NCBI RefSeq assembly: GCF_900564155.1
Contig: NZ_LS999839.1
Coordinates: 3,221,097-3,285,096, forward strand
DNA length: 64,000 nucleotides
Origin: Pedobacter schmidteae
Lineage (GTDB): Bacteria > Bacteroidota > Bacteroidia > Sphingobacteriales > Sphingobacteriaceae
Reading direction: 5' to 3'
Shown in pieces: positions 53,590 through 62,057 of this stretch (the first letter of the stretch is position 1; the number at the start of each line of letters is the position of its first letter). The notes under the pieces were generated by a model. That model saw only the letters and a program-made list of their open reading frames with translations, was not told where the DNA came from and made no database searches. Position numbers and translations under genes: made by a program.

Positions 53590-54138
53590 TCATAACCACT
53601 TTTTGTTGCTTTCAATCTCCTCATTTAAGGTTGAAGTCAAATAACGCATAACTTCAAAATACTGGTGCAAATCTATTCGGTCCCAAAACTCAATAAGTCC
53701 CTTAGGATATTTCTCTTCAGGGGTTAATTTTCCAACAAAAGGACGAATATCAATAGATTTGTGGTGAATTAGTGCATTTCGTTCTTGAAATAGCGCTTTT
53801 AAATATCCTTGATGATGGGGTTTGATAGGAAAGGGCTTACCTAGCACCATTCGCGGTATAATTACCCATTTGTCCAATGGCCCTAGTTTATCTAATCGCT
53901 CCATAACCTTCTCTCCCATGTAAGTAGCTCCGCAATCCCAGATATAGGCTTCAAGGTACATTGCCAGAAAAACTATTACTTTTATATAAATCTTATCCAA
54001 GGCTTCCGCTTTTTCGATTTGCTCCTCAGTGCCATCAACAAATGTTTCTTCATCCATTAACTCAGCTTTAAGCTTGTCATAGTCAACAAATGCTTGTTCA
54101 GCAATTTCAAGGAAAGTATAGTTACGACTAACTCTCAT
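53590..54138 (-). CDS. HEPN-like R-X4-H protein next to the Argonaute gene
   Basis: 182 residues, mainly helical. The sequence LFQERNALIHHKSID carries R-N-A-L-I-H (Arg120 to His125), the R-X4-H motif of HEPN-fold RNases. No other domain is seen. It is 68 bp downstream of the Argonaute gene on the same strand with no terminator between, so it is plausibly the third gene of that operon. It could be an extra effector or a regulator; HEPN-like folds without nuclease activity also exist. Confidence 0.6.
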   Translation of the reverse strand: MRVSRNYTFLEIAEQAFVDYDKLKAELMDEETFVDGTEEQIEKAEALDKIYIKVIVFLAMYLEAYIWDCGATYMGEKVMERLDKLGPLDKWVIIPRMVLGKPFPIKPHHQGYLKALFQERNALIHHKSIDIRPFVGKLTPEEKYPKGLIEFWDRIDLHQYFEVMRYLTSTLNEEIESNKKWL

Positions 54139-54206
54139 GTATTTAATTGTAGTTCAGTAGGTTATTCTATTGTCAATGGCCGCTTGTTCTTATTTTTAGA
54201 TCAAAA

Positions 54207-55826
54207 TTACATGTAATAGAAATACTTATTAGGTGGATTCGTTACATCATCTTCAAAATATTGAATTATCTCTCCCACTTTTTGCGCAAACCGTATTGTA
54301 ATTGGAAGGCTATCATAGTAATTACAATTATTAAAGTTAAGCTTGGTTAACGCTAAAATCTCTTCTGATAGTGTTGTAATACTTGTGTCACCTTCAAATT
54401 TTATTATATCTATTGGATGTGGTATATGCATCCCTGGATAAGTTTCATAATATGGTATATAGCCTGTCGTATATAATACTCCATAATTTCTATCAACTTC
54501 TAAAAACGTGCCTCTTATAACGGGATAATCGCCGGTATTTCTAAGCAACTTAAACTTTGAACTTTTGACAGTCACTAAGTCCATCTCAACATCATCGCCC
54601 AAACTATCAATTATCCCTTTTTTTAACCCTTCAGTTTCTGCAAAGTTTGGGTTAATAGAACCGGTCCAAAAATCTGTGGTTTTGTGAATAACAACCCTCG
54701 TTGGTTTAATTCTATTAAACCGCTCATATTCTTTCAAGACCATTGATATGAGTTCTTTCGCATAATCATAAGAAAGATGCGGGGAAGGTGTTTGATTCTT
54801 CAACGAGTCCCATTCAAATTGTTTACCTATAAAAACAAGTCCTTTGCCTTGATAATTAAAGGCTTGCGCAATACTTGCACGAACGTTATTGTTATCACTA
54901 TTTATGACCTTATTAAAACTTATACCAATAAAACAGGTATTCTTGTCTTTAATATCCAAACTCCATGGCGTTCCTTCATTTTTATAATAGCATGCATTAA
55001 CGAAATTCCAGGCCACCATTGATTTATCCTGAAGCCTCCGCTTCCCAGTACGCGTCAATGTGCTTTCTATAATCAATTGAACAGGAATAGCATTCGGTAA
55101 TGTAATGAGTTGAGCCTTTATATAGCGTCGAAGGTTAAAAAATTTATTCCCAATTGATAATGAACCAATAGCTTTGACAACTTTGTCGGGAATTATGATA
55201 AAGCATATACTTGGCCTGGTAGTTATAAAATTCTCTAATATATCTTGGTAATGACTAACTAGCAAAGTGCAATAATGACTTGCTTTTTCCAACTGACTAG
55301 TTTCTTTATCGGAAGTTTCATCATTCTTATCCTTCTTTCTAACAATATAGTCGATTTCCGCATTCTTAATAATCCTATTATTGGAAACATCATTCTGAAA
55401 CCTACATTGAAAAATTGAATCCGAATCAAACCCCGGAAAATCTGGATTGACCCGTTTGTTAATCTCAAAAGTAATCTCTTCTCCATCATCTTCAGAGTTT
55501 TTATCTCCGTCAAATAAAGAGTTCATCAATTTATCCTCTTCATCGACAACATTCACTATACCATTTTCAATAACAAAATCACTTTCATCGGCAGCGGCTG
55601 AGAATGACTCAGGTTCCGCCTTAATTTCCTCTGAAACATCAGTTATCCAGGTGGCTAAGTCTTCGGAATTTTCTTTGGTTCCTATAATTGCATAATGTAT
55701 TTCAGAACGGTGGTTAGTTGATGTTGAAGAATAAAATCCACCAACGGTTAAACCCATTTTTGGATCATCGCATAAGAATTTATTTCCAAATTCAACAACC
55801 GGTTCATCCAGTAGCTTTACTTTCAT
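54207..55826 (-). CDS. Short prokaryotic Argonaute (PIWI protein) of a SPARDA-type system
   Basis: 539 residues. The MID-PIWI region is recognised from KAQLITLPNAIPVQLIIEST, NACYYKNEGTPWSL (the YKxxGxPW block), CFIGISF (residues 298-304), RVVIHKTTDF (377-386) and the C-terminal PHPIDIIKFEGDT and IRFAQKVGEII. In active PIWI domains the CFIGISF strand carries Asp (here Ser) and the VIHK strand is followed by Asp (here Thr), so slicing is not expected. Short pAgos use a guide to recognise invader nucleic acid and then trigger a partner nuclease. It starts on the base after the partner's stop codon. The N-terminal 200 residues are longer than usual, with an acidic stretch (residues 95-120). Confidence 0.85.
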   Translation of the reverse strand: MKVKLLDEPVVEFGNKFLCDDPKMGLTVGGFYSSTSTNHRSEIHYAIIGTKENSEDLATWITDVSEEIKAEPESFSAAADESDFVIENGIVNVVDEEDKLMNSLFDGDKNSEDDGEEITFEINKRVNPDFPGFDSDSIFQCRFQNDVSNNRIIKNAEIDYIVRKKDKNDETSDKETSQLEKASHYCTLLVSHYQDILENFITTRPSICFIIIPDKVVKAIGSLSIGNKFFNLRRYIKAQLITLPNAIPVQLIIESTLTRTGKRRLQDKSMVAWNFVNACYYKNEGTPWSLDIKDKNTCFIGISFNKVINSDNNNVRASIAQAFNYQGKGLVFIGKQFEWDSLKNQTPSPHLSYDYAKELISMVLKEYERFNRIKPTRVVIHKTTDFWTGSINPNFAETEGLKKGIIDSLGDDVEMDLVTVKSSKFKLLRNTGDYPVIRGTFLEVDRNYGVLYTTGYIPYYETYPGMHIPHPIDIIKFEGDTSITTLSEEILALTKLNFNNCNYYDSLPITIRFAQKVGEIIQYFEDDVTNPPNKYFYYM

Positions 55827-57200
55827 CTAGAATAATTTATTTTGAGTGTCAATGGTTGCTTTCGTTTGTTGTGGTTTCCTTATCGATAAATCATTTTCTT
55901 TATATATTCCAAAATTGGCGGAAACCAATTCCAATGGTTTAATCTGAATTTTCAACTCATCTACTTCAGCAATTTTAATCATATCATGCCCATCATTTAG
56001 AAATTTTTGCCAAAAATGGAGTGTGTTCAATACCTGACTATTAAATTCTAGACCATTTAATTTATTTGTGTACTTCGTGATTTTCATAGGCGGCAGCGGC
56101 ACTGCTCCGTCCTTTGTAAAGTGATATTTATAATTTAGAATAAAAATTGGCACCCTATCAAGAAAGTCAATATAGTAAGTAAAACCCATATGCCTAAAAA
56201 AAGCATCCTTTCCGTATTCATAAAAATTAACTACAGTTCTTTCTCCATCAGCGTCTCTCTTTCTGGTTTTATATGTAATCTTTAAAGAGTCACCTTGCAA
56301 AGGTTTTGGAAAGAAAAAATGTCCTCTATTTTTCTTATTTACCCATAACTTTCTATCTCGCATAAAAAAGTCCCGCAGATATAAGTTTAGTACCTCCACG
56401 TAGTGATTAAGCATAGCTTTATCTTCAAAAAAATTATTATACTGCAAAACTTCTGGTTTTCCGCTTTCAGAGAATATAATTCTCTCACGAAAATCTTTAT
56501 GAAATGAAGGTATATTCTGGAAACAATAGATTTTCTTATTATAAATAGTAAAAGGAGGAATAACGACACCCTCATCCATTTGTTTAAAAATCTCTTTTTT
56601 AGTTTTAAACTCAGTATCAAAAACATACATAGTTTTTGGGAATGACGAAAAAAACTGAACGTTTGTTACCAGTGTCTCCTTAACAGTCGCATCAAATCTA
56701 GGCTTAAAATAAGATTCTTTAATTTTAGTGAAAAATGTTCCTTCGCCAATAAACAACTCTGTTTCGGCATTTTTGAAAGTTATCGGATAGGATGAGGTTT
56801 TTGTATGTTTTTTATGAAAAGCATAATCTTCCTTAGTTATTTTTCTTGCATAAAGCCGATCATGTTGAGCATCATAGATCACTAGAATAACGCCTAAATT
56901 ATGTGCGGCCCAATATTCAAAATCATCCTGGGTAGCGTAAAATGTAAATCCATCGTCATCTTGGTTTTTGATATAAGAATTACTAGATCCAGTACTTTTC
57001 AACTGCACTTTAATAATTTGTCCGGAAACCGCCATTTTCTCCCTCTCAAATTTTACAAGTTCTATCTCACCATCGACCCCATAATCATGTTCCTTAATCT
57101 CCCGAAAAATAATATAAGGATTATGCTTATTACAATACTGTCTAAATTTAATTACTCCACTATCGCCAGTGATGTGAGCTGGGCTGATATATTTGGCCAT
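55827..57200 (-). CDS. DREN (DUF4365)-APAZ nuclease partner of the short Argonaute
   Basis: 457 residues. The N-terminal 170 residues are a DUF4365-type PD-(D/E)XK nuclease: HDYGVDGEIELV (Asp43, Glu45/47), SGQIIKVQLKSTGS (Gln66-x-Lys68), and LGVILVIYDAQHDRLYARKI. The rest is a beta-rich APAZ-like domain that mimics Argonaute N-L1-L2 parts and binds the short pAgo. In SPARDA systems the complex, once it has found invader DNA, degrades cellular DNA/RNA and stops growth. It abuts the pAgo gene exactly (TAG then ATG), so expression is coupled. Confidence 0.82.
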   Translation of the reverse strand: MAKYISPAHITGDSGVIKFRQYCNKHNPYIIFREIKEHDYGVDGEIELVKFEREKMAVSGQIIKVQLKSTGSSNSYIKNQDDDGFTFYATQDDFEYWAAHNLGVILVIYDAQHDRLYARKITKEDYAFHKKHTKTSSYPITFKNAETELFIGEGTFFTKIKESYFKPRFDATVKETLVTNVQFFSSFPKTMYVFDTEFKTKKEIFKQMDEGVVIPPFTIYNKKIYCFQNIPSFHKDFRERIIFSESGKPEVLQYNNFFEDKAMLNHYVEVLNLYLRDFFMRDRKLWVNKKNRGHFFFPKPLQGDSLKITYKTRKRDADGERTVVNFYEYGKDAFFRHMGFTYYIDFLDRVPIFILNYKYHFTKDGAVPLPPMKITKYTNKLNGLEFNSQVLNTLHFWQKFLNDGHDMIKIAEVDELKIQIKPLELVSANFGIYKENDLSIRKPQQTKATIDTQNKLF

Positions 57201-57341
57201 ATACGTTAATTTATAAATCTTTTAAAGATACTTAATATTGGCCGGAAAACAGCCATATGAGGAAAACCCACTTAGTTCTGCGTTTATCAACAATATTGTG
57301 TATTTTAACTTCAATCAAAATTAAGCCAAGACACCGCAAAG

Positions 57342-58298
57342 ATGAGTTCCACCCATAATTTTTTCTATGTATTAGATAGAAAGCAAGACCTTGAAATTAT
57401 CGCTGAACTAATCACCATCACCAATATTGGGATAGAAGCTATCACACACATTTACGATGATCATAGCCTGGATAAAAATGTTTCGACAAAGATGTTTCCT
57501 TTGCAAGAAAATCTGAAGTACAGGATTTTTGCGGCATTTCACCAATATGAACTTCTTATAGATGGAATAAATAGTAAGTCAGTTATTGATTTAAACTCGG
57601 TTCCTTATGATGGAAATCTATATACACACCCCACCATTTATAAATATAATAATGAGTTAAGCTCTATAGTCGATAGTATATTTTTCCACCTTTGCTCTGT
57701 ATTTGACTATCTGGGTCATTTTATTTCGTATATGTTCGAGAAAAACAAGGATAAGACATTGGATTGGGGAGCACTGGCAAATAAAGCAAGAGCTGCCTAC
57801 AAGGAAAAGCTAAAATCAGCCGACTGTATTCGGAAAATTGACAATAATATTCGTATTAAGCTGGAGGAACACCGTTCGCAGTTAATTCACAAGAAACCAG
57901 ACTTGCGTGGCCTAGGTATCACTAAACATCAGGAGTCTAATCAGCTATCCCTAAAATTTGCCACATCCCAGGAAACAATAAAGCATTTTAAGAATATAAT
58001 CCCCGTGTATGACAAGGAATCCAAATACACTTTAGAATTTTTACCTTCTGTAGTTATCCACCGAACACTACGGTCTATAAATGTTCTCCTAGATTTCTTA
58101 AGGTTTGACCTGCTTTCCGATTCTGCCTTTGAAGAAAATGTTAAATATTCAAAGAATAATGGATTTCCCTACCTGGAACAACGAGACACGAATAAACTTT
58201 ATCCAAAATCCGAAGTAATTTGGCTTGATTATATCTGCAGGCTTGATAAGTTTTATCAGGACTCTGCACAACTGAGAAACAAGACTAGGGTTGGATAA
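57342..58298 (+). CDS. Large HEPN-like protein, 318 aa
   Basis: Helical N-terminal region with SIFFHLCSVFDYLGHFISYM, then EEHRSQLIHKKPDLRG with R-S-Q-L-I-H (Arg178 to His183), again an R-X4-H motif. No second domain was identified. It is divergent from the DREN-APAZ gene (141 bp between starts) and 61 bp before the Mrr-like gene. It could be a HEPN RNase in a separate two-gene defence unit (inference). Codons are AT-rich as in the whole island. Confidence 0.6.
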   Translation: MSSTHNFFYVLDRKQDLEIIAELITITNIGIEAITHIYDDHSLDKNVSTKMFPLQENLKYRIFAAFHQYELLIDGINSKSVIDLNSVPYDGNLYTHPTIYKYNNELSSIVDSIFFHLCSVFDYLGHFISYMFEKNKDKTLDWGALANKARAAYKEKLKSADCIRKIDNNIRIKLEEHRSQLIHKKPDLRGLGITKHQESNQLSLKFATSQETIKHFKNIIPVYDKESKYTLEFLPSVVIHRTLRSINVLLDFLRFDLLSDSAFEENVKYSKNNGFPYLEQRDTNKLYPKSEVIWLDYICRLDKFYQDSAQLRNKTRVG

Positions 58299-58359
58299 CT
58301 TGTCAACAATTCGCTTAACTTTCCGGAGGAATATGAGTCCATTTAAATAGAAAAGATAC

Positions 58360-59265
58360 ATGAAATCAAACCATAAGAACACTCTAAGAATCCCTACTTT
58401 CAAAGATGAATTTCTATTCAATGTCTACGACAAAATTAATGTTCAAATTGATGAGATTGATTACAACTGGATTGATCCGACATGGAACCCGGAAGTACGA
58501 AGCAGCACCGTTGGAACTAGATATGATGCAATAGCTCACAAAGAACTTGCAAGAATGATTACATTCAAAACATGCCCGTATTGCAGAACAAAAATGATTG
58601 AATTAGAATCCCATAAGCAACCTGGAATAGTATTGGCATGTCAACATTGTCTTTATTGGGGTGGAAGGGGTACAAGAGATTGGGGCGGAGGTACTGATAA
58701 TGCAAGAGGAATTCTGGGAAGATGCAGTGTGGTTGAAAATGTAGATGAATTAACCATTTTTCAAACAATCGAGCACTTTAAGAATGACAGTCTTGATCTG
58801 GTAAATATGACGCCGTCCAGAGCGGAGAAGCTTATCCCAATAATACTCAAAAGATATCTAGATTGCGAAGTAAAAGTAGTGGGTGGTGTAAAAGATAATG
58901 GCATAGATGCATTAATAATCAGGACTGACAAATCCAAAATGATCGTTCAAATAAAATGGCGATCGTCTGTAAAAGGCTCTGAATCGGTATCTGTAGTGCG
59001 AGAAGTTGGCGGAACGCTTTTAGCTAGGGGAATTCCAGCTGGAATGATAATTTCTACAAGATCAAAATTTTCAGGACCTGCAAAAAAAGAAGCGGAGTTA
59101 ATTTCAAATAATATTATAAACGGAATCGGAAAACTTGAATTAGAACTTAAAGATTTCAATGACATTATTGATATGTTAGAGGTCTCCCACCGGAAATTAA
59201 GTCCGAACTTAACTGTAGAGGAAATTATACCATATTATGACAAAAACACTTGTTTATTTGGCTAA
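58360..59265 (+). CDS. Mrr-like restriction endonuclease with zinc knuckle
   Basis: 301 residues. A Cys4 zinc site is seen as CPYC (72-75) and CQHC (94-97), with a GGRGTRDWGGG loop. The C-terminal half is an Mrr_cat core: VVGGVKDNGIDALIIRTD (Asp183), MIVQIKWRSS (Gln197-x-Lys199), VVREVGGTLLARGIPAGMII and STRSKFSGPAKKEAE. Mrr-type enzymes cut modified or foreign DNA. It lies in the same direction as, and 61 bp after, the HEPN-like gene, implying a pair. Confidence 0.82.
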   Translation: MKSNHKNTLRIPTFKDEFLFNVYDKINVQIDEIDYNWIDPTWNPEVRSSTVGTRYDAIAHKELARMITFKTCPYCRTKMIELESHKQPGIVLACQHCLYWGGRGTRDWGGGTDNARGILGRCSVVENVDELTIFQTIEHFKNDSLDLVNMTPSRAEKLIPIILKRYLDCEVKVVGGVKDNGIDALIIRTDKSKMIVQIKWRSSVKGSESVSVVREVGGTLLARGIPAGMIISTRSKFSGPAKKEAELISNNIINGIGKLELELKDFNDIIDMLEVSHRKLSPNLTVEEIIPYYDKNTCLFG

Positions 59266-59322
59266 CCCAATGACTGACGACTATCTTCAGCATTACTTAA
59301 CAGAAATCTCGTCCAGCAGTTC

Positions 59323-59499
59323 ATGAAACATAAGCGTGGTCACCTAAACAAACTAAGTCGGCGATCACATAAAATTCACTACAAAATCACGAAAGAGGAT
59401 GAGCAAAGAATACTTGATTTAAGGGACAATCGAAAGCTGGGCCATCGTAGCATAGCGAGTGAAATGAAGCGGTTTTACGAGTCACAATTGTCCAAATAA
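59323..59499 (+). pseudogene. Transposase N-terminal HTH remnant, 58 codons
   Basis: Reads MKHKRGHLNKLSRRSHKIHY then KITKEDEQRILDLRDNRKLG, HRSIASEMKRFYESQLSK. The central HTH (LDLRDNRKLGHRSIASEMKR) is of the kind found at the N-terminus of IS481/IS3-like transposases. The integrase core is absent. A following open stretch (DEKAVKDRLVNYVDWLYSQL) may be another remnant. No intact gene lies between 59266 and 59729. Confidence 0.5.
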
Positions 59500-59729
59500 G
59501 GATATTTTTTTAACGATATTGATGAGAAAGCAGTCAAAGATCGCTTAGTCAATTATGTAGACTGGCTTTACAGTCAACTCAGGGGATAACCATATATAAT
59601 TTCAAGTAGAAATAAATTGATATATGGAAAATTAGCTGTCTAATTGTGACATTTCTGTCATTCCTTAATTTATGTACGTTTTATTAGTTTGAATTAGGAT
59701 TACGAAATTCAACACTAGTATTACGATAT

Positions 59730-60149
59730 TCAAAAAATGTCTGCTCGTACCGGAAAATCCTTAACAATTACCTGCTCAAAATCCATAAAATACCCACGGT
59801 CGAAGACGCAGTTCCAGGTGTTACCCTTTTCGTCTACATAGATGCTGGTAATGAATTTAGTATTAATTCTTGTAGCATAAAAATCGCTAATATTATAATA
59901 TTGATGACCGTTATTATCAACTATTACTTCTGGATGGCTGTCCTTTTTAAGAATTTCATAATTTTTTTGAAGGATTTCAAAAATCTCCTTTGTGTTGGGA
60001 TGAGGAGGAATCCTTTCACCCTTCCGTATATTTCTGTTAAAGGTATTCCGACAGGTGTCGTTGCAGAATCTCTGGTCGCTGCGGCCGTGTAGAGGTTTAT
60101 CGCAAAATTCACATTTTTTGGAGATTATGTATTGTTGATTTGTACTCAT
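59730..60149 (-). CDS. Zinc-ribbon mobile-element protein, 139 aa
   Basis: The N-terminal zinc site is CEFCDKPLHGRSDQRFCNDTC (residues 13-33; Cys at 13, 16, 29 and 33) followed by basic RNTFNRNIRKGERIPPHPNT. The C-terminus is a small alpha/beta domain. Such proteins recur on Bacteroidota mobile elements, beside RadC-like genes; role unknown. It is divergent from the RadC-like gene, with three 20-bp repeats between. Confidence 0.75.
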   Translation of the reverse strand: MSTNQQYIISKKCEFCDKPLHGRSDQRFCNDTCRNTFNRNIRKGERIPPHPNTKEIFEILQKNYEILKKDSHPEVIVDNNGHQYYNISDFYATRINTKFITSIYVDEKGNTWNCVFDRGYFMDFEQVIVKDFPVRADIF

Positions 60150-60198
60150 CTGGTTATTGGTTTATTCCTTAACACATTCTTCCGATCTAATGTTTTGC

Positions 60199-60248
60199 GA
60201 TCGGATAATTTTTAGTGAGATCGGATCATTGGGGTGTTGATCGGGTAA
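60199..60248. repeat. Three direct repeats with an exact 20-bp period
   Basis: GATCGGATAA (60199), GATCGGATCA (60219) and GATCGGGTAA (60239) start every 20 bases, and an inverted half-site CCGATCTA lies at 60182. They sit between the divergent zinc-ribbon and PUR/RadC genes. Two-turn spacing on one face of the helix suggests an operator or iteron array. The same words recur at 7655-7664 (inverted) and 7689-7698. Confidence 0.6.
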
Positions 60249-60315
60249 CGTGTTTTTGTACCTACTGTTTGCCTTTGACATATTCAATTTTGCTGAACAC
60301 CAATTCTTAAATGTT

Positions 60316-60954
60316 ATGAAAAGACAAGTTTTAGCCTCGGAATCATTCTCCCTGCATAACAGGCATTATTTCCTGGATTTCAAACGTGCAGAGAACAACA
60401 GTAATTATATACAGATTACCCGTAGTGAGCAGCAACCGGATGGTAGTTATAAGCGGTGGGAGGTGATTGTATTTGAAAATCAGTTTGCTGAATTTATTCA
60501 GGCTTTTTCCTCATTATTTCGGAGTGCAGCTTGGTATGATGCAGAATATAAGGGTATGAAAGAGATCCATGCCGAGGCGAAAGCGGCAAAGGGCATAAAA
60601 GGAATAGCGCCTGAAGACCGGCCGAGGGAAAGGCTTATGACCTTGGGTGCTGCCCAGCTTGCTGATGCAGAGTTGCTGGCGATATTGATCGGATCGGGTA
60701 CGCCAAATGAATCATCCATAGTACTCGCCCAGCGTATACTGGCCGGGCAGAGTGGAGACCTGTCTGGTCTTAAAGGCATGACGCTGGAGCAACTTTGCAG
60801 GTTCAAAGGTATGGGAGTCGCCAAATCCTGCACTGTGCTGGCGGCATTGGAACTGGCAGGGCGTATATCCCAGGCATCCGTACCCACCTACAAAGCTGTA
60901 TATATCTACCGCCCACCTGGGCAGGAGCCGGACGGCTTCTTTAAGTATAGCTAA
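60316..60954 (+). CDS. PUR-domain / RadC N-terminal fusion lacking the MPN domain
   Basis: 212 residues from the ATG before KRQVLASESF; the longer frame begins with non-protein-like sequence. Residues 1-80 resemble a PUR/DUF3276 nucleic-acid-binding domain (HYFLDFKRAENNSNYIQITR). Then follows the RadC (UPF0758) helix-hairpin-helix part: PEDRPRERLMTLGAAQLADA, ELLAILIGSGTPNESSIVLA, RFKGMGVAKSCTVLAALELA. The usual JAB/MPN catalytic domain is missing; the frame ends soon after PTYKAVYIYRP. RadC-like proteins are frequent on mobile elements. Confidence 0.72.
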   Translation: MKRQVLASESFSLHNRHYFLDFKRAENNSNYIQITRSEQQPDGSYKRWEVIVFENQFAEFIQAFSSLFRSAAWYDAEYKGMKEIHAEAKAAKGIKGIAPEDRPRERLMTLGAAQLADAELLAILIGSGTPNESSIVLAQRILAGQSGDLSGLKGMTLEQLCRFKGMGVAKSCTVLAALELAGRISQASVPTYKAVYIYRPPGQEPDGFFKYS

Positions 60955-61254
60955 CTGCCTGGATATTTTACACCATTTTTTTAAGGTTTTTTAAGCTTGC
61001 TTAATCGGTAAGTATTAGGCTGTTTGTTTCGAAAGTTCTGATCCGCAGGGGGCACCTAGTCAAGGCGGCTCCGCTTTGCTCCGCTGGTTTTGGAAAAAAA
61101 ATCTCCACACCTGCGCTTCGCTTGGGTTGTATTTTTTTTCCAAAAGCCTTGCCTGTAACCCCTGCTTAATCAGGTGAGGGTGCTTAACAAAAAGCCAGCA
61201 GTGGCTCCTGCCGAAGGGTAGTAGGCAGGGTGGAAAAATTAAAACCCATAAAAA
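60955..61254. other. Intergenic region with long inverted repeat
   Basis: No gene seen. It contains GC-rich skewed words (GGCTCCGCTTTGCTCCGC) and the 15-bp inverted repeat at 61088-61145. Plus-strand genes resume at 61255. Confidence 0.6.
61088..61145. repeat. Perfect 15-bp inverted repeat, 28-base spacer
   Basis: TTTTGGAAAAAAAAT at 61088-61102 is the exact reverse complement of ATTTTTTTTCCAAAA at 61131-61145. It could fold into a hairpin working as terminator in both directions, or be an element end. The spacer is GC-richer (CTGCGCTTCGCTTGGG). Confidence 0.65.
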
Positions 61255-61809
61255 ATGGAAACTAAAGTAAAAACAGGCGCAGAGGTTAAAGGAACTAACG
61301 CCGTAGCAGACAAAAAAGCCCCTCATTTTGTAGCAGGTAACCCGGTAAATGCGGTATCGCAAAAGCCCGAAACGGACAAAGAGCCCAAAGCCGAAGGTGC
61401 AAAAGGTGAGTTTGTGGATGCCAGCAAGGAAGTGGAAAAATCGAAAGCCGAACCTTCGAAAATGGAAATCAAGAAAAGTATAGCCGAAAAGATTGCGGAG
61501 CAAAGGGCAATACTGGAACGCCACATTAAACTAGGGGATGATTTAGCCCGTAAGATCAGGCACAGGGACAATTTAAAAAATATCATTACCACGCTGGACG
61601 AATTCGAGTTGATTTTAAAAGACAATGCGGACGAAACAGATGGTAATTATTTTCAGGGCTGTATGCTCACCATTAAGGATGATAACGGTAAAACCTTTAC
61701 CACTAAAAATCCCACAATTATTAAGGGAGTGGCCGAGCAGGTGAACAGTCTGTGCAGCGAAAAACTCGAAGAGGTCGAAACTGACATCGTTAACCTTATT
61801 CCTGCTTAA
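61255..61809 (+). CDS. Mobile-element hypothetical protein, 184 aa
   Basis: The first 80 residues are disordered and rich in Lys/Glu/Ala/Pro. The C-terminal half is helical (RAILERHIKLGDDLARKIRH) with FELILKDNADETDGNYFQGC. It lies in a same-strand run with a DUF932 gene, a gene order common on Bacteroidota plasmids and conjugative elements. Function unknown. Confidence 0.7.
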   Translation: METKVKTGAEVKGTNAVADKKAPHFVAGNPVNAVSQKPETDKEPKAEGAKGEFVDASKEVEKSKAEPSKMEIKKSIAEKIAEQRAILERHIKLGDDLARKIRHRDNLKNIITTLDEFELILKDNADETDGNYFQGCMLTIKDDNGKTFTTKNPTIIKGVAEQVNSLCSEKLEEVETDIVNLIPA

Positions 61810-61872
61810 ATGTATTGCGCCCCTGTTTAGGCGGGGGCGTCAATATTCTTCTTATTATCTAAATATGGAAAT

Positions 61873-62046
61873 ATGAAAAATCACATTTTATATATCATCG
61901 TTCGGGTAGAGGTCGAAAGTAAGACCGATAGCCTAAGGGAAACGGTAACCGAATTTGAACGGGAAACCAATTACAGTTTTGACAGTACCGAAAACGTGAA
62001 GGTACTGGAAACGGAAATTATAGCAACTGGATTTATTCACCCTTAA
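61873..62046 (+). CDS. Small hypothetical protein, 57 aa
   Basis: Reads MKNHILYIIVRVEVESKTDS, then an acidic middle (RETVTEFERETNYSFD) and LETEIIATGFIHP. Beta-alpha-beta-like pattern, no signal. It lies between the 184-aa gene and DUF932 with 11 bp to the latter, so co-translation is probable. No family name is known to me. Confidence 0.65.
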   Translation: MKNHILYIIVRVEVESKTDSLRETVTEFERETNYSFDSTENVKVLETEIIATGFIHP

Positions 62047-62057
62047 TTTTTAAAATC

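Noticed and set aside
59901..60112. Two 62-63-codon ORFs on opposite strands inside the zinc-ribbon gene
   Set aside because: Both are shadows of the 139-aa gene, which has a clear Cys4 site.
61060..61524. 154-codon minus-strand ORF covering the inverted repeat
   Set aside because: It runs through the intergenic repeat and opposite the 184-aa gene; Phe/Arg/Cys-rich, no family.
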